Shown: positions 8,441 through 15,642, counted from the first letter of the stretch. The stretch: DNA of 16,293 bases from CAYONM01 sp964405325 (GCA_964405325.1 CAYONM010000065.1:1-16293); one strand, 5' to 3'. Numbers and translations are program-made. The notes: generated from the sequence alone by a model not told the origin.

Positions 8441-9280
8441 TCAGTCGGCTCCAGCCGTCCGCAGGGCGCTCGGGCTGCGTCCCCGCCATCGACGGAAAGC
8501 CGTGGCGAAGGCTTCTGGATCGGCGTAGCCCACCGCTTCGGCCACCGCCGCTATCGTGAGCGGCGTACTGCGCAGCAGGGCTTCGGCGCGCTGCATGCGC
8601 AGGCTCCGCAGGTGTGCCACCGGGCTGTCGCCGTGGGCCTCGTGGCACAGTCGTCGCAGCTGCTCGCCACCGACTCCGACCACCTCGCCCATGGACCTGA
8701 GGCTCCACGGCGCGGCCGGAGCGGCGTCCACCGTTTGCCACAGCGGCTCGAGGCGGCCGCGGGCGTCGGTCGCGTCCGCCCCCAGCAGTCGCCGCAGGTA
8801 CAAGCCGATGAGATCGATGGTGTGCGCCACCACCAGGGGTGACGGAGCATCACGCAGTTGCTCGCGCCACAGCAGGCGCACGCTCTCGGCCAGGGCTTCG
8901 CCATTGCCGGGCTGCAGGATGGGCACGAAGGGGAGGCCGGACGGCAGGACCTCGGGCGCGAAATCCAGCCAGCCGATGTGCCAGGTCTCGCCGCAGCGCC
9001 AGCCACGACGCAACCGCGGCGGGGCGAGATAGACGCTGCCCGGCCCAGCCGGACGCCACGCACCGTCGACCAGGACTTCACCGCTGCCGGCATCGGGCAG
9101 CACCACCGACAGAACACCCGTTGGCGGACGCCGCTCCTGACGCCAGAAGCCGCTGCGGCACAGCGACAGCCCGGCCAGCGTGACGCCGATCCGCTGCAGC
9201 GCCGGACTGCGCCAGTCGGGAACCAGCCGCTGGTAGGTGCCCTTTCCGAGGATATGGATATCGCGAAGATCCGGGTGCAT
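8441..9280 (-). CDS. AraC family transcriptional regulator (linked to FAD oxidoreductase)
   Basis: The 279-residue protein is a third AraC-type regulator. The N-terminal sensor domain (residues ~1-165) includes GVLSVVLPDAGSGEVLVDG and PGSVYLAPPRLRRGW, a cupin-like layout. The C-terminal DNA-binding part contains WSLRSMGEVVGVGGEQLRRL and a second helix-turn-helix, TIAAVAEAVGYADPEAFATAF, then RWRGRSPSALR. I start it at the ATG of MHPDLRDIHIL; the longer frame upstream is low-complexity Pro/Thr sequence antisense to the oxidoreductase gene. The ribosome site is weak (AGGCG). Only 55 bases separate it from the divergent gene at 9336, which it probably regulates. It is intact although its presumed target is truncated. 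Confidence 0.86.
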   Translation of the reverse strand: MHPDLRDIHILGKGTYQRLVPDWRSPALQRIGVTLAGLSLCRSGFWRQERRPPTGVLSVVLPDAGSGEVLVDGAWRPAGPGSVYLAPPRLRRGWRCGETWHIGWLDFAPEVLPSGLPFVPILQPGNGEALAESVRLLWREQLRDAPSPLVVAHTIDLIGLYLRRLLGADATDARGRLEPLWQTVDAAPAAPWSLRSMGEVVGVGGEQLRRLCHEAHGDSPVAHLRSLRMQRAEALLRSTPLTIAAVAEAVGYADPEAFATAFRRWRGRSPSALRTAGAD

Positions 9281-9335
9281 GTCGCCTAGCCTGCCGCGGC
9301 CCCTGCCTGTTACCATGGCCGAAGGGAGCACGCAC
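9281..9335. promoter_or_regulatory. Short divergent promoter gap (AraC / FAD oxidoreductase)
   Basis: These 55 bases lie between two divergent start codons and must carry both promoters, or the promoters extend into coding sequence. GAAGGGAG at 9321-9328 is the ribosome binding site of the rightward gene and sets its start at 9336 rather than the in-frame ATG at 9315. No clear -35/-10 pair or dyad was found. Confidence 0.4.
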
Positions 9336-10199
9336 ATGGGCACAATCACGGATCGGGAGTGGGATGTGGTGGTCGTCGGCGGTGGCGTCGGCGCGGTGAT
9401 GGCCGGAATCGCCGCTGCCAAAGCGGGCGCACAGACGCTGCTCATCGAACGCGGCGGACGCCTCGGCGGCGCCGGCACCGCCAGCATGGTCCAGCCCTAC
9501 CTGGGTTGGCAGGGTTGTCGCCATGCCTGGATCGACCATGTCCTCACGCAATTGGATGGGGAGAATGCAAAGCTCCACGATCTCGTCCTGGCCGAAGAGC
9601 TGATCGCCGCGGGCGCCACGCTGCTGCTGCACACCTGGTGCCTAGCGCCGCTGATGGCCCCGCTGAAAGCGGACGGGAAGGTTGCCGAGCGGGTCGCCGG
9701 CGTGCGCATCGTCAACAAGGGCGGCGAGCAGACGGTACGGGCGCGCATCGTGATCGACGCTTCCGGCGACGGCGACATCGCCGCTGGCGCCGGCGTGCCC
9801 TTCGCGATCGGCCGCGACGGCGACAATCTGATGCAGCCCATGACCATCATGTATGAGATCGGCGGTGTCGCGGAGAACGCCTTCCTGTGCATGAGCGAGG
9901 CGGGCGTCGATGCCGGCCTTGCGCAGCACCGCCCTCGCCTGCTCAAGCGAACCCGCTGTGCGCAAGCGCCCGGCCGTCCGCACTGCCGAGCCATCGCCGG
10001 CAGCCTGCTGCATCAACAGGCGCGAACGCTGCTCCGCCCAAAGCTTACGACGCTCCACATCCTGCCCGGGCATGGTCACGGCCACACAGGACGGCGCGTC
10101 GGACGCAGCGTGAAATGCAGTGGATCCAGGGCGGATTGGACGGGTCGTATTGATGGCTTCGTGGGCGTGGCATGGCTGGATCCTTGTTGTAAGTCGTGA
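9336..10199 (+). pseudogene. FAD-dependent oxidoreductase (FAD_oxidored type), 3'-truncated
   Basis: The N-terminal ~178 residues match FAD-dependent oxidoreductases of the FAD_oxidored (PF12831) kind. DVVVVGGGVGAVMAG is the Rossmann dinucleotide-binding motif, followed by the acidic end of strand two in LLIERGGRLGG. The signature stretch VIDASGDGDIAAGAGVPF and then MQPMTIMYEIGG follow. Past roughly 9870-9910 the frame continues to a stop at 10199, but the sequence becomes Arg-, Pro- and His-rich and looks non-coding. On the opposite strand that part encodes the start of a RAYT transposase. The usual protein has well over 400 residues, so at least half is missing, including most of the substrate domain. 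The start at 9336 has a good Shine-Dalgarno. It probably once formed a pair with the divergent AraC gene. It is expected to be non-functional. Confidence 0.78.
10000..10173 (-). pseudogene. RAYT (REP-associated tyrosine transposase, IS200-like) N-terminal remnant
   Basis: From the ATG at 10173 the minus strand reads MPRPRSHQYDPSNPPW and then HCISRCVRRAVLCGRD. This is the typical head of RAYT/Y1 transposases, including the His-Cys-x-Ser-Arg-Cys-Val-Arg-Arg-Ala block. After 42 residues it hits a stop at 10045-10047. The frame one base away continues as GQDVERRKLWAEQRSRLL, which fits the next RAYT segment. One extra C in the CCCGGG near 10070 would explain the shift. The later HUH motif and catalytic Tyr are absent, and similarity ends around 10000 (boundary approximate). 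The remnant therefore has both a frameshift and a 3' truncation and is dead. It meets the truncated FAD gene tail to tail. Confidence 0.7.
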
Positions 10200-10205
10200 T
10201 AGTCC

Positions 10206-10220
10206 ACGAGAGTATGCGTG
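10206..10220. repeat. 15-bp direct repeat, copy 1
   Basis: ACGAGAGTATGCGTG occurs here and again, identically, at 10234-10248; the second copy begins 28 bases after the first. The pair lies 5' of the RAYT remnant in that gene's own direction and just past the 3' end of the LacI gene. It could be an element-associated repeat or a binding site; nothing in the sequence decides. Confidence 0.8.
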
Positions 10221-10233
10221 TCTAAATTCAATT

Positions 10234-10248
10234 ACGAGAGTATGCGTG
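10234..10248. repeat. 15-bp direct repeat, copy 2
   Basis: This is the second exact copy of ACGAGAGTATGCGTG. The flanking bases differ from those of copy 1, so the identity is limited to these 15 bp. The AT-rich spacer between the copies is 13 bp. Confidence 0.8.
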
Positions 10249-10268
10249 GCCTGATACTTTTGCTTGGG

Positions 10269-11243
10269 TCAAGACCAGACGCCCGGCACGGTGGTGAGAT
10301 GAGGTGTCGGCAGCAGGCCCGAGCGGCGATAGCGGATCGCCTGCTCCAGATGATCGAGCGCCAGGGTCTGCAGGCGCTGCCAGTCCTCGTCGAAGCCGCT
10401 CACGCCGCGCCCGGCCTGGGACAGAGTCAAAAAAGCCGGTGTGAAGCTGCCTGCCGGTAATTCCTGCGCCACGCTCGGTACAAAGCCGATCACCGCCTCC
10501 GGCCGCCAGCGTCTGCACCAGACGCCGATGCTGGCGAAATCCACCTGTCGTCCGAGGGTACAGATGGCCTCGGGATCATGCCGGCCGGTGGAGGAGTACT
10601 GGCCCTGCCAGATGGCCGCCCATTGCGCGCTGTCTTCGAAGTGCTCGGTCTCGTGTCGCAACAGACAGGCGCCGATGCGCCGGAATCCCTGCTGCCACAA
10701 GCGCCGGTAGGCCTGCAGCGTCGTCTGGAATTTATCCGGCCGGAAATGCGCCATGGGCAGATGCGAAAGCGTCCGGGACAAGGAAATGACAACAAAGGGA
10801 GCAAAATCGAAGCCATCCAGGCAATGCGGATCGTGGTCGGTGTCGCTGAAAATCACCGCGCTGACTCCGCGCTGGTACAATTCCGCGCTCAGGCTCGCCG
10901 GATCGATGCCCCGTGCCGGCACCGACAGCAGCTGCAGACCGCGTTCGGCGCAGAGTCGCTCCAGCTGTGCGATCAGTCGCTTGGCCAATCCATGCGCGGG
11001 ACGCCAGCGGACCAGGGCCACCAGGCAGCGCCGTGCGGCGTGCGGATCCAGGAAACGCCGGCTGGCGGCAGCGGCCAGCAGGGGCGCCAAGCGGTAGCCC
11101 TGCCGCTCGGCTTCCTGCAAAACGCGCTGGCGTTGCTCGGGACTGATGCGGCGATCGTCCCGGAGCGCCCGGGAGACCGTCGCCTGGCTCAGACCGAGGG
11201 CGCTGGCTATGCGGCGTTGGCTGGGGGCTTCGTCGTTGTGCAT
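10269..11243 (-). CDS. LacI family transcriptional regulator
   Basis: The 324-residue protein is a LacI/GalR-type regulator. The N-terminal helix-turn-helix RRIASALGLSQATVSRALRD (residues ~10-29) and the hinge region PEQRQRVLQEAERQGYR are textbook for the family. A periplasmic-binding-protein-like effector domain follows, with YQRGVSAVIFSDTD and the later WRPEAVIGFV segment. The length is near the usual ~330-340 residues. The start at 11243 has no clear Shine-Dalgarno, so an alternative nearby start is possible. It diverges across 54 bp from the GH32/43-like operon, with an operator-like dyad between them, so it is probably that operon's sugar-responsive repressor. Its 3' end lies close to the two 15-bp repeats but appears intact. 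Confidence 0.88.
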   Translation of the reverse strand: MHNDEAPSQRRIASALGLSQATVSRALRDDRRISPEQRQRVLQEAERQGYRLAPLLAAAASRRFLDPHAARRCLVALVRWRPAHGLAKRLIAQLERLCAERGLQLLSVPARGIDPASLSAELYQRGVSAVIFSDTDHDPHCLDGFDFAPFVVISLSRTLSHLPMAHFRPDKFQTTLQAYRRLWQQGFRRIGACLLRHETEHFEDSAQWAAIWQGQYSSTGRHDPEAICTLGRQVDFASIGVWCRRWRPEAVIGFVPSVAQELPAGSFTPAFLTLSQAGRGVSGFDEDWQRLQTLALDHLEQAIRYRRSGLLPTPHLTTVPGVWS

Positions 11244-11297
11244 CGGTATGCATTGTGTCTTGAGCGCTTTTCATTACCAGCGTGGTATGGTCACCCC
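11244..11297 (+). promoter_or_regulatory. Candidate LacI operator and promoter of the glycosidase operon
   Basis: TACCA at 11275-11279 and TGGTA at 11283-11287 form an inverted repeat around GCG, the size and symmetry expected of a LacI-family operator. TTGAGC at 11260-11265 and TGGTAT at 11283-11288, 17 bases apart, could be -35 and -10 boxes. The dyad would then cover the -10 region and fit repression. The ATG at 11298 follows only 9 bases after the putative -10 box and has no Shine-Dalgarno, so the transcript may be leaderless. The boxes are weak matches. Confidence 0.5.
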
Positions 11298-12851
11298 ATG
11301 CTCTACCGCCATCCCGATCCCAACCGTCGGCTGTGGGACACCACCCTGTTCCATCACCGCGATCGCTATCATCTCTTCTTCATCGCCGGCGATGGTCGTC
11401 TGGGCCATGCCACCAGCAGCGACCGCGTCTGCTGGCTGCCGCAGCCGGATCTGGCCCTGCACGGTCCCAGCGGCAGCTGGCATGAACCCGGCGTATTCAG
11501 CAACAACCTGATCCAGGACGACGACGGCGCCGTTTATCTGTTCGGCGGCAGCAAGGACGAGCAGGGGCATTTCCGGATCGGGGTGTTCCGCAGCGAAGAC
11601 CCGGAACTCCAGGATTGGCATGCGCTGCCGATGCCGCCGCTGCTGGCCGATGGCCAGCATTATCTCGACGGCTGCAGCGAGTTCGGGGTCATGCACGCCG
11701 CCTGGCGCGATCCGGCGGTTTTCCGCGGCCAGGACCGCCGCTTCCACATGCTGCTCTGCGCCCGCAAACCGCAGTGGGATCATAGCGATACCGGCGCCGT
11801 CTTTGCGCATCTGAGCTCTGCAGATCTGCTGGACTGGCAACTGCATCCGCCCCTGGCCGGTATCGGCGATCGCGCCCAATTCAGCGAGGTGCCGGGCTAT
11901 CTGCAGCTGAACGGTCGGCATTATCTGATTTTCCTGGATCTGCCCTGGGGTGGCACCCAGATCCATACCCCCAGCCGGGAACAGGCCAGCGGCACCTTTT
12001 ATCTGAGCGCCGATCGTTTCGAGGGTCCGTATCGCTGGCCGCGCGATCCCCTGCTGATCGGCACCGGCGAACATCGCATGGGCACCTGGGCCTCCCGTGT
12101 CCTGCAGGTGGATGGGCAGTGGCTGTGTTACGGCCATATCGCCGGCGAGCGCCCGGCCTATGGACTTGCCAAACAGGTTGTCGAAATCGCTCCCGGCGAA
12201 TTGGGCCTGCGCTTCGTCGAGAATCTCGATCCTGTATGCGAGAGCACACTGATCGACGGCCCGCTCCCCACCGGCGGCACGCGTTGCCACGATCTGGGCA
12301 TCTGGCAGCCGGAGGATCGCGCGCTGCAGGGCCGGGCCGATGCCGTGGGTTCGTCGTGGAGCCTGCATCCGGATTGCCCCGACGGCCACCTGCAGCTGAC
12401 CCTGTGCCTGCAGCAGGGCGCTGCCGCCGGCGTGCTGATCCGCTGCGAGCGGCATCGCGACAGCAGCATGATGGCCTGGGATGCCAATTGCGGCGCGCAG
12501 CTGGTGCTCGATGCCGAACGCCAGTGTCTGGAATTGCGTCAGGCCCGGCATCTGCCCCTGTACGGCTGGGGTCTGGGTTGGCACGCCGCCCGCAGCCAAA
12601 GCATGGAACGTTGGCCACTACAGCGCGTAAATCGCCGCATCGAGCACGGTCGCAACTACCGGCTGCGCCTGATCTGGCGTGATGAATTCGTGGAGGTCTA
12701 TCTGGACGATTTCTGGCAGATCACCATCGCCCTGCCACAGGCCCCGCGCGATGGCGCAGTGGAATGCTGCGTCGAACGCGGCCAGGCCCGCTTCAGCGCG
12801 CTGCGCCTGGACCGCCTGCGCCCCCTCGCCGGAGGACAGGAGAATCCATGA
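11298..12851 (+). CDS. GH32/GH43-like (clan GH-J/F type) beta-propeller glycosidase
   Basis: The 517-residue protein fits a five-bladed beta-propeller hydrolase followed by a beta-sandwich, as in GH32. LWDTTLFHHRDRYHLFF supplies Asp14, placed like the GH32 nucleophile. WRDPAVFR gives the Arg-Asp-Pro motif (Asp138, transition-state stabiliser). FSEVPGYLQLNGRHYLIF gives Glu197 in the acid/base position. The C-terminal ~220 residues end with LRLIWRDEFVEVYLDD, similar to the GH32 C-terminal module. No signal peptide is present, so it is probably cytoplasmic. The substrate (fructoside, arabinoside or other) cannot be fixed. The start is the first plausible ATG after the dyad; upstream sequence in this frame is antisense to the LacI gene. 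Its stop overlaps the next start (ATGA), implying translational coupling to the isomerase-like gene. The last 19 bases fall in a 55-bp block repeated beyond the N gap. Confidence 0.82.
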   Translation: MLYRHPDPNRRLWDTTLFHHRDRYHLFFIAGDGRLGHATSSDRVCWLPQPDLALHGPSGSWHEPGVFSNNLIQDDDGAVYLFGGSKDEQGHFRIGVFRSEDPELQDWHALPMPPLLADGQHYLDGCSEFGVMHAAWRDPAVFRGQDRRFHMLLCARKPQWDHSDTGAVFAHLSSADLLDWQLHPPLAGIGDRAQFSEVPGYLQLNGRHYLIFLDLPWGGTQIHTPSREQASGTFYLSADRFEGPYRWPRDPLLIGTGEHRMGTWASRVLQVDGQWLCYGHIAGERPAYGLAKQVVEIAPGELGLRFVENLDPVCESTLIDGPLPTGGTRCHDLGIWQPEDRALQGRADAVGSSWSLHPDCPDGHLQLTLCLQQGAAAGVLIRCERHRDSSMMAWDANCGAQLVLDAERQCLELRQARHLPLYGWGLGWHAARSQSMERWPLQRVNRRIEHGRNYRLRLIWRDEFVEVYLDDFWQITIALPQAPRDGAVECCVERGQARFSALRLDRLRPLAGGQENP

Positions 12852-12887
12852 TCCACTGTGAACCAGATCCATCGCTCAGGAACGCCA
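12833..12887. repeat. 55-bp duplicated contig end, left copy
   Basis: This block, from the end of the glycosidase gene into the start of the isomerase-like gene, is identical to 12988-13042 on the far side of the N run. It directly abuts the Ns. It is best explained as an unmerged assembly overlap and not a biological repeat. Confidence 0.93.
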
Positions 12888-12987
12888 NNNNNNNNNNNNN
12901 NNNNNNNNNNNNNNNNNNNNNNNNNNNNNNNNNNNNNNNNNNNNNNNNNNNNNNNNNNNNNNNNNNNNNNNNNNNNNNNNNNNNNNN
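12888..12987. other. Assembly gap of 100 N
   Basis: Exactly 100 undetermined bases, a conventional scaffold-gap length. Since the same 55 bp end the left contig and begin the right one, the true gap is probably zero or negative and the operon is continuous. Frame and gene order on both sides agree with this. Confidence 0.95.
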
Positions 12988-13042
12988 AGGACAGGAGAAT
13001 CCATGATCCACTGTGAACCAGATCCATCGCTCAGGAACGCCA
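12988..13042. repeat. 55-bp duplicated contig end, right copy
   Basis: Identical to 12833-12887. It contains the last bases of the glycosidase gene, including its stop at 13004-13006, and the intact start of the isomerase-like gene at 13003. Collapsing the two copies gives one uninterrupted operon. Confidence 0.93.
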
Positions 13043-13536
13043 TCGACGACCTGCGCCAGCAGCAGAGTGCCGTGCTGTTGCGTTGCCTCGCGGGCACCGA
13101 TCTCGCCACCGATGTCGGTGGTTGGCGGCATCCGGACACCCTCTGTCCGCCGCACACCCTGCAGCGCATCGGGGATATCGCCGCGCGCCTGCAGGCCCTG
13201 GCCGAGGTCCTGGTCGTCGTCGGCGTCGGTGGCTCCATAGCTACCAGCCGAGCGGTACTCCAGGCCTTGGCGGTGGAGCAGAACCGCATCACGGTGCTCT
13301 TCGCCGGCAACCATCTCTCCGGCCGCGAGCTGGCTCTGCTGCAGCAGCGCATCGGTGGTCGCCGGCTGGCGGTGATCGGTATCGCCAAGAACTGCCAGAC
13401 CATCGAACCCATGCTCGGCCTGCGTTTTGCTGTGAACCTGCAATTCGGCCTGCAGGACCTGCCGGCCTTCGATCAGCCGGGTGTCGAAGCCTATAAACAG
13501 CGGCTGCGAACGTTGCTGACCACGGAGCGCACATGA
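13003..13536 (+). CDS. Shrunken glucose-6-phosphate isomerase homologue (internally deleted)
   Basis: The 177-residue protein resembles phosphoglucose isomerase (PGI) at both ends but is far shorter than the usual ~440-550 residues. VLVVVGVGGSIATSRAVLQA (~70-89) matches the first SIS-type phosphosugar-binding loop. IGIAKNCQTIEPMLGLRF corresponds to the KSGTTTEP region, here changed to KNCQTIEP. It then jumps to DLPAFDQPGVEAYKQ, a perfect match to the PGI C-terminal signature with its catalytic Lys. About 250 residues in between are missing, including the other PGI signature and the region of the catalytic Glu, so normal PGI activity is doubtful. The frame is intact and the gene overlaps both neighbours by ATGA (start with the glycosidase stop, stop with the sulfatase start), so it is probably translated. 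It may be decaying, or reduced to a phosphosugar-binding protein. The start is preceded by AGGACAGGAG. Confidence 0.75.
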   Translation: MIHCEPDPSLRNAIDDLRQQQSAVLLRCLAGTDLATDVGGWRHPDTLCPPHTLQRIGDIAARLQALAEVLVVVGVGGSIATSRAVLQALAVEQNRITVLFAGNHLSGRELALLQQRIGGRRLAVIGIAKNCQTIEPMLGLRFAVNLQFGLQDLPAFDQPGVEAYKQRLRTLLTTERT

Positions 13537-15041
13537 AGCCACCGAATTTCCTCGTCATCGTCATGGATCAAGTGGGCACGAACAGCCTGTCCTGTTACGG
13601 CAATCCCGACGCACGCATGCCGCATCTGGATGCCCTGGCGCGTCGTTCCTGTCTGTGCAGCCGCGCCTACTGCAGCAATCCGGTGTGCATGCCGGCCCGC
13701 GCCAGCATGCTGACCGGACTGACGCCGCGCCAGCACGGCTGCATCAGCAATGGCGTGCCGCTATCCGAGTCCGTGCCCACTGTCACTGCCGCTCTGGCGG
13801 CACAGGGCTATCGCACCTTCGCCGCCGGCAAACTGCATCTGCAACCGGGCCTGGACGGCGGCGAGCGGCCAGCGCTGCCGGTCTTCTCCTGGGAGGACCG
13901 GCAGCGCTGGGCCAGCGACGAGATCCGGGGCCTGCCCGCCAACTATTACGGCTTCCAGGAGACCGCCTACGTCAACGGCCACGTCGCCGGCTGCTACGGC
14001 GATTACGTCAACGACGTGTGCGAACGCGACCCGGCCATTCTGGAAGCCTATCAGCGCGAGCAGGGCCGGCGTTGTCCCGGCAATCTGATCTGCTGGCGGA
14101 CGGCGGTGCCGGCGGAGCAGCATTACAATCATTGGCTGACCGATCGCAGCATAGACTATCTCTCACGCGACGATGAGCGTCCGTTTTTCGCCTGGTGTTC
14201 CTTTCCCGACCCGCACGGCCCCTGGGCCGCCGCTGCTGGTTACACCGATGCCTTCGATCCCGCACAGCTGCAGCTGCCACCGCATTGGCAGGACACCGAC
14301 GACCCGCTCCCACTCCTGCGGGATGTCCGCGCCAAACTGCCCGGCTTCCTGCGCGTGGACGACGCCGCGACCCTGGCCGAGGTCACGGCCCAGACCCTGG
14401 CCATGCAGGCCCATATCGATGACAATATCGGCCGCCTGCTGCAGGCACTCACAGACCACGGCCTTGATGACAATACTATTGTCGTCGTTATATCCGATCA
14501 CGGTGAATACCTGGGCGCACATGGGCTCTTGGGCAAAACCCCCTGGCCCTACGAGGAATTGCTGCGCATCCCGATGATCTGGTCGCTGCCGACGCGCTTC
14601 GGCGAACAGGCCGCACAGCTGGACATCCCGGTCTCGCAACTGGATCTGGTGCCCAGCATCCTGGATTTCGCCGGCCTGGACGCGACGGCCCTGCTGGAAC
14701 CTGGCCGCGACCGTGCCGACTGGCGCCTGCCTGGCGACTCGCTGCGTCCCTGGCTGCAGGGCGAGCCACCACCGCCGGACCGCGACGTGCTGATGGAATT
14801 CGATAACGGTATGAAACCCGGTGCCCCCATCCGCTCGCGAACACTGATCAGGAAGCGCTACAAACTGACCCTGTTCGACGGCGCGGCGCAGGGCCTGCTC
14901 TACGACCTGCAGGAGGATCCCCTGGAACAACACAACCGTTGGCACGATTTGCCGGAGGTCCGGGCCGAACTCACCGACGCCCTGCTGCGCCGCCTGATCG
15001 CCACCGATCCACTGCCCCTGCCCCGTTTCATCGGCGCCTGA
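13533..15041 (+). CDS. S1 family sulfatase, cytoplasmic
   Basis: The 502-residue protein is a complete type I (S1) sulfatase, hydrolysing sulfate esters. NFLVIVMDQVG begins the alkaline-phosphatase-like fold and carries an Asp for the calcium site. CMPARASMLTG (Cys52) is the CxPxR motif whose Cys is converted to formylglycine. GKLHL, FPDPHGPW and ISDHGEYLGAHGLLGK supply further active-site Lys, His and the Asp-His metal pair. The C-terminal subdomain ends with the usual YDLQEDPLEQHN stretch. No signal peptide is visible, so it probably desulfates imported sugars in the cytoplasm. No formylglycine-generating enzyme or anaerobic maturase lies in the window, so one must be encoded elsewhere. The start overlaps the isomerase-like stop by ATGA. 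Being in the LacI-linked operon, it suggests the substrate is a sulfated oligosaccharide; the exact sugar is unknown. Confidence 0.93.
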   Translation: MKPPNFLVIVMDQVGTNSLSCYGNPDARMPHLDALARRSCLCSRAYCSNPVCMPARASMLTGLTPRQHGCISNGVPLSESVPTVTAALAAQGYRTFAAGKLHLQPGLDGGERPALPVFSWEDRQRWASDEIRGLPANYYGFQETAYVNGHVAGCYGDYVNDVCERDPAILEAYQREQGRRCPGNLICWRTAVPAEQHYNHWLTDRSIDYLSRDDERPFFAWCSFPDPHGPWAAAAGYTDAFDPAQLQLPPHWQDTDDPLPLLRDVRAKLPGFLRVDDAATLAEVTAQTLAMQAHIDDNIGRLLQALTDHGLDDNTIVVVISDHGEYLGAHGLLGKTPWPYEELLRIPMIWSLPTRFGEQAAQLDIPVSQLDLVPSILDFAGLDATALLEPGRDRADWRLPGDSLRPWLQGEPPPPDRDVLMEFDNGMKPGAPIRSRTLIRKRYKLTLFDGAAQGLLYDLQEDPLEQHNRWHDLPEVRAELTDALLRRLIATDPLPLPRFIGA

Positions 15042-15180
15042 AGAGGGCATCGACCAAGCACAAAGAGCTCGACGTCTCCAGCCTTCGACAGCCTGCCCGG
15101 CAGCCGCACCGGACGGTTCGACAACAGCCGCAAGAAGGGTACCGTGGCCGATGATCGCTTCCCGTAACCGGAGGAATGCC

Positions 15181-15642
15181 ATGCGCCAAGCGCTGCTGTT
15201 ACTGCTGTTCCTGCTGATCAGTTGGCTACCAGCCATCGGCGGCATCCTGATCCGCCCCGACGACTGGTATCAGAATCTGATCAAGCCACCGGGCACCCCA
15301 CCCAGCTGGGTCTTCGGCCCGGTGTGGACCACCATCTACCTGCTGATCGGCCTGGCCGGCTGGCGCGCGTGGACACGAGCTGGCGACGACCGGCAGCGCT
15401 GCTTCGCGCTCTACACCCTGCAATTGCTGCTCAATGCCGCCTGGACGCCGGTGTTTTTCGGCCTGCACCAGATGGGCTTCGGCCTGCTGGTACTGTTGTT
15501 CCTGGATGTGGCGGTGCTGCTGACCCTGCTCTGCTTCCGACGTCGCGATCGTTGGGCTGCTTGGTTGCTGGTGCCGTATCTGCTCTGGATCTGCTATGCC
15601 ACCTGGCTGAACGCCGGCCTGTGGTGGTTGAATCACGCGTGA
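15181..15642 (+). CDS. tspO: TspO/MBR family membrane protein
   Basis: The 153-residue protein has five hydrophobic segments and the sequence pattern of TspO (tryptophan-rich sensory protein, bacterial relative of the mitochondrial translocator protein). Family hallmarks are WYQNLIKPPGTPPSWVFGPVW, near the first loop, LLNAAWTPVFFGLHQMGFGL, and YATWLNAGLWWLN at the end. Length fits the usual ~150-160 residues. TspO proteins bind tetrapyrroles and are linked to porphyrin and stress responses. GGAGGA five bases before the ATG sets this start; an upstream in-frame ATG at 15151 lacks such a site. It lies 139 bases after the sulfatase and is probably a separate unit with no evident tie to sugar metabolism. 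Confidence 0.92.
   Translation: MRQALLLLLFLLISWLPAIGGILIRPDDWYQNLIKPPGTPPSWVFGPVWTTIYLLIGLAGWRAWTRAGDDRQRCFALYTLQLLLNAAWTPVFFGLHQMGFGLLVLLFLDVAVLLTLLCFRRRDRWAAWLLVPYLLWICYATWLNAGLWWLNHA

Noticed and set aside
10578..11297. A longer N terminus for the glycosidase, as the frame is open upstream
   Set aside because: The extra 240 codons are antisense to the LacI gene and have no homology-like content; the domain begins right after the ATG at 11298.
12833..13042. A true tandem duplication or mobile element around the N run
   Set aside because: The duplicated block sits exactly at the two contig ends next to exactly 100 N, which fits scaffolding far better than biology.
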